A stretch of DNA of 64,000 bases. Origin: a bacterium. GTDB lineage: Bacteria; Bacteroidota; Ignavibacteria; Kapaibacteriales; UBA2268. Within the stretch, counting starts at the first letter, position 1, and every line of letters begins with the position of its first letter. The stretch is from assembly GCA_030431515.1 (NCBI GenBank), contig JAUIIX010000009.1, positions 1-64,000 of the forward strand, in the 5' to 3' direction. Of this stretch, positions 41,882-51,582 are shown in pieces. The position numbers and the translations under genes were made by a program. The notes beneath the pieces were generated by a model. It ran no database searches. It was not told the origin of the DNA and saw only the letters and a list, made by a program, of their open reading frames with translations.

Positions 41882-42609
41882 GTATTGCGATAGTTGGCTA
41901 TGGTAGAATGGGACAAGAAATTGAGTCCACTGCCAATGAACAAGGTGTTAAAATTAATGCAATATTTGATGTAAAAAATCATCTTACTAATTTGAGTGAT
42001 TACGATTTTTCAACTGCTATTGAGTTTACTAATCCAGATTCTGTTATCGAGAATATTAAACTTCTCGCTGAAAATGGAAGAAATATTGTAACTGGAACTA
42101 CTGGCTGGTATGGTCAAATAGATGAGGTTCAGAAAATAGTAGAGCATAATAAAATTGGTTTTATTTGGGGTTCAAATTTTTCTGTTGGTGTTAATTTATT
42201 TTTTAAAATAGTTGAAAATGCATCTAAAGTTTTTAATTCATTTGAAGATTTTGATGTTATGGTTCATGAAATGCACCACAAAAGAAAATTAGATAGTCCA
42301 TCTGGCACTGCTTTGAAATTAGGATATTTAATCAATGAAAATATTGACAGAAAAGAAAGTATTGTGAGTGATAAAATAGATGGTGAAATAGATCCTAAAG
42401 CACTTCATATAAGTTCAACTCGTGGTGGAGAAATATTTGGTAAGCACTCAGTATATTTTGATTCAGTTTCTGACGAGATACTACTATCACATAATGCAAA
42501 AAACAGAAAAGGATTTGCCAAAGGAGCTGTACTTGCTTCCGAATGGATATATAACCGTAAAGGATTTTATGAATTTAGAGAAGTAATTGAAGATATAGTT
42601 CAGATATAG
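41878..42609 (+). CDS. dapB: 4-Hydroxy-tetrahydrodipicolinate reductase
   Basis: NAD(P)H-dependent reductase of the lysine/diaminopimelate pathway. The 243 residues include the Rossmann start MSIAIVGYGRMGQEI, EFTNPDSV, NIVTGTTGW, SNFSVGVNLFF, and the catalytic region VMVHEMHHKRKLDSPSGTALKLG. It is on the short side of the family, as is usual in Bacteroidota. It is coupled by ATGA to the aminotransferase. A terminator follows. Confidence 0.95.
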   Translation: MSIAIVGYGRMGQEIESTANEQGVKINAIFDVKNHLTNLSDYDFSTAIEFTNPDSVIENIKLLAENGRNIVTGTTGWYGQIDEVQKIVEHNKIGFIWGSNFSVGVNLFFKIVENASKVFNSFEDFDVMVHEMHHKRKLDSPSGTALKLGYLINENIDRKESIVSDKIDGEIDPKALHISSTRGGEIFGKHSVYFDSVSDEILLSHNAKNRKGFAKGAVLASEWIYNRKGFYEFREVIEDIVQI

Positions 42610-42630
42610 TATTGTTTTAAGTTTACAATC

Positions 42631-42663
42631 AAAAGCCATTTAGAGATAAATGGCTTTTTTTTT
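42631..42663 (+). terminator. Terminator of dapB
   Basis: A 12-bp perfect stem (aaaagccattta / taaatggctttt) with loop gaga and a T-run. The dispersed repeat copy 2 begins directly after. Confidence 0.88.
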
Positions 42664-42728
42664 GATTCTTCGGCTACGCCTCAGAATGACGGGGAGTTTT
42701 TATGGATTCACCACTTCGCTCTGAATGA
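42664..42728 (-). repeat. 65-bp composite dispersed repeat, copy 2
   Basis: The reverse complement of this segment has the same layout as 28090-28154: unit of 24, spacer of 15 (cataaaaactccccg) and unit of 26, with 57 of 65 bases identical. It lies between two convergent terminators. Confidence 0.9.
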
Positions 42729-42776
42729 CCTAGATAATACTTGTAAGATAATGAAATATGTGAAGAAATACATAAA

Positions 42777-42798
42777 AAAAGGAGCCGAAGCTCCTTTT
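42777..42798 (-). terminator. Terminator of glnN
   Basis: Stem aaaaggagc / gctcctttt with loop cgaa; the A-run on the plus strand forms the minus-strand U-tract. Same hairpin sequence as at 28881-28902. Confidence 0.88.
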
Positions 42799-42823
42799 AA
42801 TTTAATATAAATTTATTATTATT

Positions 42824-45007
42824 TTAATGTAAGAATAATAATTCTCTGTATTTAGGTAGTGGCCAAGATTTATCTTCTACTAACATCTCTAAATTATCTG
42901 CTGAAACTCTAATTTTATCAAAATAAACTTTTACATTGTCGTGATACATTTGAGCAGAAATTTTATGTTCGAATGTATGTGCTGTTGTTCTTTCTTCTTT
43001 CATTTTATCAATATCAGCCATCATTGCTTTAATGTTTGAAGAAATTTTAGCGATTAAAACTTTTAAATTTTCTGCTTCGTCTGTTAGCCCAATTGAGCTT
43101 AGGTTTTTAACATTTTCAATTAATTTATTTTGATATTTAACACAAGCAGGTAATATTTCAGTAGTAGCAATTTCGTCAATTAATCTAGATTCTATATCTA
43201 TTTTATTAATATATTCTTCAATAAAAATGTTAAATCTTGATTTTAATTCTGCTTCTGAGTAAATATTATTTCTTGCAAAAAGTCCTATTGTTTTGTCAGA
43301 TAAGTAATGTTGTAGAGCTTCTGGAGTGGAACGTAAATGAGGAAGTCCTCTTTTTTCTGCTTCTGTAACCCATTCTTGTGAATAACCATCACCATTAAAA
43401 ATTATGCTTTCAGATTCAATTAAAATTAATTTTAACTCTTCTCTGATCGCTTGTTCAGTTTCTTGTCCATCAGCTATTCTTTTATCAATAGATATTTTGA
43501 AATTATTTAATTGATCTGCCATTATAGTATTCAAAACTGTAATAGGATTAGAAACATTTACAGACGAGCCAACTGCTCTAAATTCAAAACGATTTCCAGT
43601 AAATGGAAATGGTGATGTTCTATTTCTATCTGTTTTATCTTTTTTAATGCGTGCAACTTTTTCTAAATCAATTTCTAATAAAGTTTCACCTTCTTTGTCT
43701 TTTAGTATCCCTTGTTTGAAGTCATTTAATACTTCTTGGATATCATCTCCAGTAAAGATTGAAATAATTGCAGGTGGTGCTTCGTTAGCTCCTAATCTGT
43801 GTTCATTTCCTGTGTTTGCAATACTTGCTCTTAACAGTTCAGAATGATCTTTTACAGCTTTTAGAGTATTTATAAAGAAAGTTAGGAATTGTAAATCGTG
43901 TGCTGGGTCATCTCCACCATCGAATAGATTTTTACCTGTATCTGTTTGTAAAGACCAATTATTATGTTTACCAGAACCATTAATTCCTTTATATGGTTTC
44001 TCGTGAAGTAATACTCTAAGCCCATGTCTTTTTGCAATTCTGTCTAAAACATCCATCAAAAGTTGATTATGGTCAGCAGCTGTGTTTGCAGCTTCAAAGT
44101 GTGGAGCACATTCAAATTGAGTAGGAGCAACTTCATTATGTCTTGTAGTTAGGGGAATACCCATCATTAAACAGTCGTCTTCAAAATCAATCATAAAGTC
44201 ATGAACACGCTCAGGAATTGATGCAAAATAATGATCATCAAGTTGCTGGCCACGAGCAGAAGCATTTCCAAATAATGTTCTTCCACAAAGCATTAAATCT
44301 GGACGTGCATTAAATAAACTACCATCTACTACAAAGTATTCTTGCTCCCAACCTAAGTTTGCGTGCACACGAGTAACTTTTTCATCAAAGAATTGGCAGA
44401 CAGGTACAGCAGCTTTATTGATTGCATTGATAGATTTTAATAATGGAGTTTTTAAGTCCATTGAATCGCCTTCGAAAGAGATAAATATTGCTGGAATACA
44501 TAAAACTTTACCGTAAGCAGTTTCTTGGATAAAGGCAAAAGAAGAAGGATCCCATACAGTATAAGCTCTAGCTCTGTGAGTTTCTCTAAGTCCACCATTA
44601 GGGAAGCTTGAACCATCTGGTTCTTGTTTAACTAATGTTTTTCCATCAAAATTTTCAATAGGATTACCTTTTTTGTCTAATCTAAAAAAGGAATCATGTT
44701 TTTCTGCAGTTTTGCCAGTAAATGGTTGAAACCAATGAGTATAGTGCGTTGCACCAAGATCCATAGCCCAGTTTTTCATACCAACAGCTACAAAGTCTGC
44801 AGTTCTTTCATCGATTTTTTCACCAGTTTCGATTGACTTCATTAAACTTTCGTAAGCATCTCGCATAAGATATTTTTTGATAGCTTCTTCACCAAAAACA
44901 TATTCACCATACATTTTGGATAAATGTTTATCTTTTACATTACTAACAAATCTACGGTCTTCACGAGTTTCGGAAATTTTTTGAAGAGAGGATAATCGAA
45001 TTGACAT
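42824..45007 (-). CDS. glnN: Glutamine synthetase type III
   Basis: Forms glutamine from glutamate, ammonia and ATP. The 727 residues match GSIII, the large form common in Bacteroidota. The N-terminal part has FGEEAIKKYL and DLGATHYTHWFQPFTG. The catalytic core has WEQEYFVVD, MMGIPLTTRHNEVAPTQFE, GINGSGKHNNWSLQT and RLGANEAPPAI, and the C-terminal GSIII extension is present. A promoter with both elements precedes it and a terminator follows, so it is a single-gene unit. No nitrogen-regulation site was recognised. Confidence 0.96.
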   Translation of the reverse strand: MSIRLSSLQKISETREDRRFVSNVKDKHLSKMYGEYVFGEEAIKKYLMRDAYESLMKSIETGEKIDERTADFVAVGMKNWAMDLGATHYTHWFQPFTGKTAEKHDSFFRLDKKGNPIENFDGKTLVKQEPDGSSFPNGGLRETHRARAYTVWDPSSFAFIQETAYGKVLCIPAIFISFEGDSMDLKTPLLKSINAINKAAVPVCQFFDEKVTRVHANLGWEQEYFVVDGSLFNARPDLMLCGRTLFGNASARGQQLDDHYFASIPERVHDFMIDFEDDCLMMGIPLTTRHNEVAPTQFECAPHFEAANTAADHNQLLMDVLDRIAKRHGLRVLLHEKPYKGINGSGKHNNWSLQTDTGKNLFDGGDDPAHDLQFLTFFINTLKAVKDHSELLRASIANTGNEHRLGANEAPPAIISIFTGDDIQEVLNDFKQGILKDKEGETLLEIDLEKVARIKKDKTDRNRTSPFPFTGNRFEFRAVGSSVNVSNPITVLNTIMADQLNNFKISIDKRIADGQETEQAIREELKLILIESESIIFNGDGYSQEWVTEAEKRGLPHLRSTPEALQHYLSDKTIGLFARNNIYSEAELKSRFNIFIEEYINKIDIESRLIDEIATTEILPACVKYQNKLIENVKNLSSIGLTDEAENLKVLIAKISSNIKAMMADIDKMKEERTTAHTFEHKISAQMYHDNVKVYFDKIRVSADNLEMLVEDKSWPLPKYRELLFLH

Positions 45008-45049
45008 TTTTATCTCAAATATTTAATTATTTTTTAAAAAATATATCTG

Positions 45050-45079
45050 CAAAATTAAGAAATTTATATTTTAATTCAA
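45050..45079 (-). promoter_or_regulatory. Bacteroidota-type promoter of glnN
   Basis: TTG, 19 nt, TAATTTTG on the minus strand; the -7 element lies 42 nt upstream of the ATG. Confidence 0.7.
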
Positions 45080-45106
45080 TTGATTGTTTTAATTGTTTAA
45101 AAAAAA

Positions 45107-45505
45107 TCAACTGTAGCTATTATCAACTTTTAGTGCTTCTGAAAGCAATTCTCTAACTATTTGTTCATCAATATCTTGAATTGAATAAAATATTCTGCTA
45201 TATATCTGTTTTCTATTAGCTCTATCTAAATAGTTGTGTTTGTCATTTAATAAATATCCTTTAGACAAACTAAAACTAACACCTTTATTTTTTACTTTAC
45301 CCCAAGGAATTGAGGAAGGCCAGATATAGCAAATAGCTTTATTTCTATGAAAAAAAGGAACATTAAATGATAATTTCTCTTTTGCATCAGGAATAATTTC
45401 ATATACTAAGTCTCTTAAATATAAGACAATTTCCTTCTCATCTTTATCAATGTAGTCGTAAAATTCATCAAAATTATTAAAATTTACATTTTGAAATTTA
45501 TTCAT
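45107..45505 (-). CDS. DUF1801 protein
   Basis: A 132-residue protein of the DUF1801/YdhG group. The core is IDKDEKEIVLYLRDLVYEIIPDAKEKLSFNVPFF, with PSSIPWGK and GVSFSLSKGYLL following. The family is small and cytosolic with no settled function. It lies 8 nt downstream of the methyltransferase gene and is probably co-transcribed. Confidence 0.85.
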   Translation of the reverse strand: MNKFQNVNFNNFDEFYDYIDKDEKEIVLYLRDLVYEIIPDAKEKLSFNVPFFHRNKAICYIWPSSIPWGKVKNKGVSFSLSKGYLLNDKHNYLDRANRKQIYSRIFYSIQDIDEQIVRELLSEALKVDNSYS

Positions 45506-45513
45506 TTCATATT

Positions 45514-46164
45514 TTAATTGTTAAATTCTTTGATACACATAATTTGAAATGCTTTTTTAGGATTATTTCTAACAAAAAACTGAGTTATATCTGAAATAAA
45601 CATCCAAAATGATTTAGGTGAATATCTTATATTAGAGTATTCTCCTCTCAAAGGTTTCCAACCATTAATACCAATAACTTTGTATCCTCTTTCTTGCATT
45701 TCTTCTACTGACCAGCCAGATAAGTGAACTTGCCAAGGATTATTATCATATTCACCTTGTTGCAAGAATCCATTTGGAGTAAAAATAATTACTCTTTTTG
45801 AAGCGACCTTTTCCATTAATTCAATTAATTTAAGACCATCTTCTTTAGTTAGATGTTCAATTAAATCAGAAGCTAAAGCACAATCAAAAGATTTATCTTC
45901 GAAATGTTTGTCAATATCTAAAACACCAATTTGATAATATTCATCGTGGATATTTTGCTTCTTACTTTTTTCTATTGATGGTAAAAAAGCGTCTATTCCA
46001 ACGGCATGAATCTTTTTAGAGAAATATTTAATCGGAGAATCTGTTCCGCAACCAATATCAATTAAAGACTTAGAGTCCTTAACTGCTTTTTCAAGTTCAT
46101 AGAAATAATTCTTAAAAAATTTCGGATAAACATTTTGATGAAAATTTTGAAGTAATTTTTTCAT
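45514..46164 (-). CDS. SAM-dependent class I methyltransferase
   Basis: A 216-residue Rossmann-fold methyltransferase. SAM-binding motif I is LIDIGCGTDSPIKYF near residue 35; the acidic motif II is AVGIDAFLPS; motif IV is FDCALASDLIEHL. The C-terminal part (WQVHLSGWSVEEMQERGY) resembles small-molecule or lipid methyltransferases near polysaccharide genes. Substrate unknown. It follows the carboxyltransferase gene by 11 nt. Confidence 0.85.
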   Translation of the reverse strand: MKKLLQNFHQNVYPKFFKNYFYELEKAVKDSKSLIDIGCGTDSPIKYFSKKIHAVGIDAFLPSIEKSKKQNIHDEYYQIGVLDIDKHFEDKSFDCALASDLIEHLTKEDGLKLIELMEKVASKRVIIFTPNGFLQQGEYDNNPWQVHLSGWSVEEMQERGYKVIGINGWKPLRGEYSNIRYSPKSFWMFISDITQFFVRNNPKKAFQIMCIKEFNN

Positions 46165-46175
46165 TAGTTAATTAT

Positions 46176-47783
46176 TTACATTCTAAAAATACCAAATTTA
46201 GCTTCTTCAATAGGAGCATTTAACGATGCAGAAATACCCAGAGCAAGAACTTTACGAATATCTATAGGGTCAATCACTCCATCGTCCCACAATCTTGCCG
46301 AACTATAATAAGGAGTTGCTTGATATTCGTATAAATCTAAAATTGGTTTTCTAATATCTTCAATTTCTTCAGCACTTAGTTTATTACCTTTTGCTTCGAG
46401 TTGTTTTACTTTAACTTGTGCAAGTACATTAGCAGCTTGTTCTCCACCCATTACAGATATTTTCCCAGAAGGTAACATCCATAAAAAGTTAGGGTCATAA
46501 CCTCTTCCACACATTGCATAATTCCCAGCACCATAAGAGCCACCTACAATAAGTGTAAATTTCGGAACAGGAGCATTTGCAACAGCATGCACTAATTTTG
46601 CACCATCTCGAGCAATACCAGCGTGTTCAGATTTTTTCCCAACCATAAAGCCAGTAATATTTTGAAGGAAAATTAATGGAATTTTTCTCATGCTACAAAG
46701 TTCAATAAAGTGAGCACCCTTTTGACTTGATTCACTAAATATTACTCCGTTGTTACCAATAATTCCAACAGGATAGCCCATTATATTAGCAAAACAAGTT
46801 ACAAGAGTCTTCCCATAATTTTCTTTAAATTCTTGAATTTTAGAGCCATCAACAATTCTTGCAATTAATTCTCTAATATCAAATGGTGTTCTAATATTTT
46901 GAGGAATAATTCCGTAAAGTTCTTCTGGTGAGTAAAATGGTTCTTCATAGTTTTTTCTACCAATATCAGTTTTAGGTCTAATTCCAAAATTCTCAACAAT
47001 ATTACGAGCAATTTGTAAAGCATGATCATCATTTTCTGCGAGATGGTCTGCCACACCTGAAATTTTAGTATGTACATCCGCTCCACCGAGTTCTTCGGCT
47101 GTTACTACTTCACCAGTTGCTGCTTTTACAAGTGGAGGCCCACCAATGAAGATTGTAGCTTGATTACGAACCATAACCACTTCATCACTCATTGCAGGAA
47201 CATAAGCACCTCCAGCAGTACAAGAACCCATCACAACAGCAATCTGAGGAATACCCATCGCTGACATTTGTGCTTGATTGTAAAAAATATTACCAAAATG
47301 GTCTTTGTCAGCAAATGTTTCTGATTGAAAGGGAAGGAAAATTCCTCCCGAATCAACTAAGTAAATGCAGGGAAGATTATTTTTCATTGCAACATTTTGA
47401 GCTCTAACGTGCTTTTTGATTGTCATAGGGAAATAAGTTCCACCTTTAACAGTTGCGTCATTTGCTACAATGATACATTCCTGTCCGTGTATAACACCTA
47501 TACCTGTAACAACACCAGCAGAAGGAGCTTCATCATCATACATATCATAAGCTGCTAATGCAGATAACTCTAAAAATGGGGTATCTTTATCAATTAATTT
47601 ATTTATTCTATCTCTTACAAGTAACTTTCCTCTTTCTTGATGTCTAACCCTGTGTCTTTCGGGACCACCAAGCTTAATTTTAGAAAGTTCTTCACTCAAT
47701 TTTGTTGTAATTTCTTTATTAAATTTAAAATTATCTTTAAATTCAGGTGAATTAGTCGTAATACTGGATTTGAATCTTTTCAT
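46176..47783 (-). CDS. Acyl-CoA carboxylase, carboxyltransferase subunit (methylcrotonyl-CoA type)
   Basis: From the ATG at 47783 the protein has 535 residues, the usual length of methylcrotonyl-CoA carboxylase beta; the track start is a TTG seven codons earlier. It transfers CO2 from carboxybiotin to an acyl-CoA. Motifs: [57 protein letters not shown], and [22 protein letters not shown]. The pattern fits the methylcrotonyl or geranyl group (leucine or isoprenoid breakdown) better than propionyl-CoA carboxylase. No biotin carboxylase or biotin carrier gene is nearby. Confidence 0.88.
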   Translation of the reverse strand: MKRFKSSITTNSPEFKDNFKFNKEITTKLSEELSKIKLGGPERHRVRHQERGKLLVRDRINKLIDKDTPFLELSALAAYDMYDDEAPSAGVVTGIGVIHGQECIIVANDATVKGGTYFPMTIKKHVRAQNVAMKNNLPCIYLVDSGGIFLPFQSETFADKDHFGNIFYNQAQMSAMGIPQIAVVMGSCTAGGAYVPAMSDEVVMVRNQATIFIGGPPLVKAATGEVVTAEELGGADVHTKISGVADHLAENDDHALQIARNIVENFGIRPKTDIGRKNYEEPFYSPEELYGIIPQNIRTPFDIRELIARIVDGSKIQEFKENYGKTLVTCFANIMGYPVGIIGNNGVIFSESSQKGAHFIELCSMRKIPLIFLQNITGFMVGKKSEHAGIARDGAKLVHAVANAPVPKFTLIVGGSYGAGNYAMCGRGYDPNFLWMLPSGKISVMGGEQAANVLAQVKVKQLEAKGNKLSAEEIEDIRKPILDLYEYQATPYYSSARLWDDGVIDPIDIRKVLALGISASLNAPIEEAKFGIFRM

Positions 47784-47848
47784 ACTTTGTAAATATATTT
47801 TCAAATAAATGTAAAATTAAGGAATGCGAGTTAGAAAATCAAATAAAA

Positions 47849-47877
47849 AAAAAGCAAGTCATTTAGACTTGCTTTTT
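47849..47877 (-). terminator. Terminator of the cyclophilin gene
   Basis: A 12-bp perfect stem (aaaaagcaagtc / gacttgcttttt) with loop attta. It follows the stop at 47882 on the minus strand; the U-tract comes from the A-run. Confidence 0.87.
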
Positions 47878-47881
47878 AAAC

Positions 47882-48499
47882 TTATAATTTTTCAGCAGCT
47901 TTTAGCTTTGGAAATTTCTTATCTAAGATTTTATTCCACTCATCAACTCTTGATTGAACTGCTTTTACTTCAGCTGGAATCTTACCAGAAATTGATACAG
48001 AAATAATTTTATCACCTTGTTTAATAGCATCTACTACATTTTGCCCTTGGATAACTTTACCAAAAACTGTATGCTTACCATTTAACCAAGAAGTTTCTTT
48101 GTGTGTGATAAAAAATTGAGAACCATTTGTAGAAGGACCTGAATTAGCCATTGATAAAATACCTGGACCAGAGTGCTTCAAATCGCCTCTTGTTTCATCT
48201 TCAAATTTGTACCCTGGGTCACCTGAACCAGTACCAAAAGGACAGCCACCTTGAATCATAAAATCGTTGATAACTCTATGAAAATTCAAACCATCATAAT
48301 ATCCTCTTTTTGCTAAATTAACAAAACTACCAACAGTTAGTGGAGTTTTATCACCATAAAGCTCTAATATTATATCACCTTTATCAGTTTTAATAGTTCC
48401 AGTTAACATATCTTTTTTAGTTGCATCAGATGATTTTGCTGATGATAGAAAAGAAAGAGAAAATACAGTTAGTAATGCTAAAATTGAAAATAATTTCAT
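47882..48499 (-). CDS. Exported cyclophilin-type peptidyl-prolyl isomerase
   Basis: A 205-residue isomerase with an N-terminal signal peptide (MKLFSILALLTVFSLSFLSSAKS), so it acts in the periplasm or beyond. The cyclophilin core has DIILELYGDKTPLTVGSFVNLA, the active-site FHRVINDFMIQGG, and SMANSGPSTNGSQFFIT, WLNGKHTVFGKV. It ends with a 30-residue helical tail. It probably assists folding of exported proteins. Confidence 0.92.
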   Translation of the reverse strand: MKLFSILALLTVFSLSFLSSAKSSDATKKDMLTGTIKTDKGDIILELYGDKTPLTVGSFVNLAKRGYYDGLNFHRVINDFMIQGGCPFGTGSGDPGYKFEDETRGDLKHSGPGILSMANSGPSTNGSQFFITHKETSWLNGKHTVFGKVIQGQNVVDAIKQGDKIISVSISGKIPAEVKAVQSRVDEWNKILDKKFPKLKAAEKL

Positions 48500-48576
48500 A
48501 AAAATCCTTTAATTTATTGTTTAAATAATTTACTTTATAATACTTAAAAATTCTGAAAATGTTTCAAAAAAAAAAA

Positions 48577-49671
48577 TTAGTTTTTAGGAATAGTAAAACT
48601 GAATGTTGTGCCTTTTCCTAATTCAGAAACAGCCCAAATTTCACCACCTAATAATTTAACAAACTCTTTACAAACTATCAGACCTAAGCCAGTTCCTTTT
48701 TCATTATCAGTACCAAGAGTAGTTGTATTAAAATCTAAATTAAATAGATTATCAACTACTAATTCACTCATTCCAACACCAGTATCAGTTACATTCACTT
48801 GATAATTTTTTATATTACTATCAACAGAAATTGTAATTTTACCATTAGTATTTGAAAACTTAACAGCATTATTAATTAAATTTCTCAAGACTGTATTTAT
48901 TAAATTTGAATCGGAATAAACTTTTATTTCTTCAGTTACATTATTAATGATTTCAATATTTTTTGCAGTAGCAACAGTATGATAAAGTTGGATATTACCA
49001 TCTATAATAAATCTTAAATCAAAAATATCAGGAGTGAAATTAATTTTTCCTCTTTGAGTTCTTGACCAAGTTAATAGATTTTCCAAAAGACCATAAATGT
49101 TTTGAGCATTATCTTTTAAATCTATTAAATACTCATTCAAGTCTTCTCTATCTAAGTTTTCATACTCTTTAACTAAAGTATCAGTCGCCAAGGCAAAGAT
49201 TGAAAGCGGACTTTTTAAATCATGAGCCATAATAGAGAAAAATTTATCTTTAGTTGCATTTAATTCTCTAAGTTCATTTTCAGTTCTAATTCTTCTTATA
49301 GCAAATTTAATTGCTTTTAGTAAATCCTTAGAATTAATATCTTCTTTCATTATAAAGTCTTGAGCACCTTTGTCAATAAGGTCTAATCCTAATTCAACAT
49401 CAGAGTGTCCAGTCAATAAAATTATTGGAATATGAGGGCATTTATTAAATACTTTGCTAAAGGCATCACCTTTTTCACCATCTGGTAAGTGCATATCTAA
49501 TAAGATACAATCAATATTTTCAGTATCAATTAGTGCTAAACCATCAAAAATAGTATTTGCACTCATCAAATTAATTTCTTCACCACTGCTTTTCAAGATT
49601 TTTTTAATAAATAATAAATCTAAGTCTTTGTCTTCTATAACTAATAAATTCATATTTTTTATTTTTTCCAT
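48577..49671 (-). CDS. Receiver-histidine kinase fusion protein
   Basis: A 364-residue cytosolic signalling protein. The N-terminal receiver (about 7-125) has phospho-acceptor IDCILLDMHLPDG and LLTGHSD. A coiled linker leads to a dimerisation domain with the His motif FFSIMAHDLKSPLS near residue 145. The ATPase has NTVLRNLINNAVKFSN, VTDTGVGM and EKGTGLGLIVCK. There is no membrane segment. A receiver at the start of a kinase suggests that it receives a phosphate from another kinase and forwards it. The gene is 14 nt downstream of rnhB. The output partner is unknown. Confidence 0.9.
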   Translation of the reverse strand: MEKIKNMNLLVIEDKDLDLLFIKKILKSSGEEINLMSANTIFDGLALIDTENIDCILLDMHLPDGEKGDAFSKVFNKCPHIPIILLTGHSDVELGLDLIDKGAQDFIMKEDINSKDLLKAIKFAIRRIRTENELRELNATKDKFFSIMAHDLKSPLSIFALATDTLVKEYENLDREDLNEYLIDLKDNAQNIYGLLENLLTWSRTQRGKINFTPDIFDLRFIIDGNIQLYHTVATAKNIEIINNVTEEIKVYSDSNLINTVLRNLINNAVKFSNTNGKITISVDSNIKNYQVNVTDTGVGMSELVVDNLFNLDFNTTTLGTDNEKGTGLGLIVCKEFVKLLGGEIWAVSELGKGTTFSFTIPKN

Positions 49672-49685
49672 TTATAATATACAAT

Positions 49686-50312
49686 TTAAAACATTTTTTT
49701 TTGATTTGAAAATATCTTAGTCAAAAAAGTTTTCCTATGAATAGGGCATACGCCATATTCAATGATTTTTTCTCTATGATATTTAGTTGCATATCCTTTA
49801 TGTTTTGCAAAACCGTATTCAGGATATAATTTATCTGCTTCCTCAATCATATATCTATCACGTATTACCTTTGCAATTATTGATGCTGCTGCGATAGAAT
49901 ATGAAATACTATCTCCTTTTACAATTAAAGTATATTCAGTATGAAAATTTCCAAATCTATTTCCATCAATAAGAAGATGATCAACTTTAGAGTTTAATTC
50001 ATCAACACTATTTTTCATAGATTGAATTGATGCTTGAAGTATATTAATATCATCAATAACATTATTATCTATAAAATTAACAGAATACTCAATATCATTA
50101 ATTAAGTCCTTATAAATTAATTCTCTTTTGTCTTTAGTTAATGCTTTTGAATCATTAATTTTATCAAAATAATCTTTCTTTAATATTTGATTGTTCAAAA
50201 TAGCTGCAGCACTAACAACTGGACCTGCTAAACAACCTCTACCAACTTCGTCAAGTCCAGCAACTATTTTGCCTTTTTTCCATAATTTTTCTTCGTATTC
50301 AAATGTTGGCAT
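49686..50312 (-). CDS. rnhB: Ribonuclease HII
   Basis: Removes ribonucleotides from DNA and RNA of RNA-DNA hybrids. The 208 residues have the family signature VAGLDEVGRGCLAGPVVSAA with the catalytic Asp-Glu, then DSKALTKDKRELIY, LLIDGNRF, SYSIAAASIIAKVIRDRYM and PEYGFAKHKGYATKYH. Its start overlaps the queD stop by one base (TAATG), so the two are co-translated. Confidence 0.96.
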   Translation of the reverse strand: MPTFEYEEKLWKKGKIVAGLDEVGRGCLAGPVVSAAAILNNQILKKDYFDKINDSKALTKDKRELIYKDLINDIEYSVNFIDNNVIDDINILQASIQSMKNSVDELNSKVDHLLIDGNRFGNFHTEYTLIVKGDSISYSIAAASIIAKVIRDRYMIEEADKLYPEYGFAKHKGYATKYHREKIIEYGVCPIHRKTFLTKIFSNQKKMF

Positions 50313-50758
50313 TAAACTATATAATCGTTAAATTTTTTTATTTTTACAGGGTCACCATTGTATTCAATTACATTATTTTCAGTTTCCCATAATTTTATTT
50401 TACTTAATTTAACGTTTTCGCCAAATTTATCTTTTAATATTTCCCAAAATATTACAACAATGTTTTCAGCCGATGGAATTATTCCTTTTAAAAAAGGGAC
50501 ATCTAAATTTAAGTTTTTGTGGTCAACTTTATCAACAATATATTCTTTTATGATGCGTTTCATTATTTTTAAATCTAACACATAACCAGTGTTTATATCA
50601 GGTACACCAGATACAGTTACTTCCATTATATAATTGTGACCATGACCATTTGGGTTATTACATTTATCAAATATTTCATAATTTTTCTTTTCATTCCACT
50701 CTGGATTATGCAATCTGTGGCTTGCAGAAAATAAGACTCTTCTAGTAACGTGTATCAT
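50312..50758 (-). CDS. queD: 6-Carboxytetrahydropterin synthase QueD/PTPS family
   Basis: A 148-residue T-fold enzyme, QueD in queuosine synthesis or a 6-pyruvoyltetrahydropterin synthase-like enzyme. The zinc His residues are in SASHRLH and GHGHNY; the catalytic Cys is in FDKCNNPNGHGH; VDHKNLNLDVP and WETENNVIEY complete the site. Other queuosine genes (queC, queE, queF) are not in the window, so the pathway assignment is not certain. First gene of queD-rnhB-receiver kinase. Confidence 0.92.
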   Translation of the reverse strand: MIHVTRRVLFSASHRLHNPEWNEKKNYEIFDKCNNPNGHGHNYIMEVTVSGVPDINTGYVLDLKIMKRIIKEYIVDKVDHKNLNLDVPFLKGIIPSAENIVVIFWEILKDKFGENVKLSKIKLWETENNVIEYNGDPVKIKKFNDYIV

Positions 50759-50786
50759 ATATTTTTCGTATAGTTTATTTATTTAG

Positions 50787-50794
50787 TAATTTTG
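50787..50794 (+). promoter_or_regulatory. Promoter -7 element of the DUF4292-lptD unit
   Basis: TAATTTTG, 38 nt upstream of the ATG at 50833. Only a T-rich -33 region is seen. Confidence 0.5.
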
Positions 50795-50832
50795 CATAAT
50801 TGACGTTATCTTTTTAAAAATATTTATAAAAA

Positions 50833-51579
50833 ATGAAAAAATTAATTTTAGTTATTTTACCAGTTCTATTTATCATTTCTTGTACTACAAGTAAGAAAAT
50901 CACAGAACGATTCGAGGAAACTCAAAATTTACCTTTTTATAATCCAAAATTAACTACACTTCTAATCGAAGGGAATATGGATGTAAATATGCCTTCAAAT
51001 AATGTTGGGGCAAGTGTAGAAGTTAATATTAACAAATTAGAAGAATTTAAAATGAACCTATTTGGTCCATTTGGAATTGAAGTAGCAAAGCTATATTCTA
51101 ATTCAAGCAAGTTTATATTTTATAATATGTTTCAAGGTGAAGCTTATGGAGGAGTACCTTCATCGGAAAATCTGAATAAAGTAGCAAATATAGCATTATC
51201 TTTCGAAGATTTAATTTCAATTATGAGATGTGAAATCCCATCTGGTACTAAACAGTATAAAAAGAAATCAGAAAATAAAGAATCAACTACTTATCATAAC
51301 AAACTTGATAATAAAACAACTGAAAAAGTAATTGTTAATAAATTTGGCTTACTAACTAAATATGAATTACTTGATCAGTCAAATAAAGCTATATTAACTG
51401 TAGATTATTTAGATTATAAAGCTGTTGATAATTTTAAATTAGCACATAAAATCAATATTATATTTCCTAAAATAGCTGGACGTTTGGAAATGAAAATAGA
51501 TAATTATAAAATAAATGATAAATTAGAAGAACTACAGTTTAGTTTACCTAAGTCAATTAAACTTCAAGAAATCAAGTAA
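50833..51579 (+). CDS. DUF4292 lipoprotein
   Basis: A 248-residue lipoprotein: a hydrophobic leader, then lipobox FIISC, then TTSKKITERFEE. The body alternates beta strands (TLLIEGNMDVNM, ASVEVNINKLEEFKMNLFGPFGIEVAKLY, YSNSSKFIFYNMFQGEAY) in the half-barrel pattern of DUF4292, which resembles LolB and LolA. It lies 3 nt before lptD, so it is co-transcribed and possibly functionally tied to LPS or lipoprotein delivery to the outer membrane (inference). Confidence 0.8.
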   Translation: MKKLILVILPVLFIISCTTSKKITERFEETQNLPFYNPKLTTLLIEGNMDVNMPSNNVGASVEVNINKLEEFKMNLFGPFGIEVAKLYSNSSKFIFYNMFQGEAYGGVPSSENLNKVANIALSFEDLISIMRCEIPSGTKQYKKKSENKESTTYHNKLDNKTTEKVIVNKFGLLTKYELLDQSNKAILTVDYLDYKAVDNFKLAHKINIIFPKIAGRLEMKIDNYKINDKLEELQFSLPKSIKLQEIK

Positions 51580-51582
51580 CAA

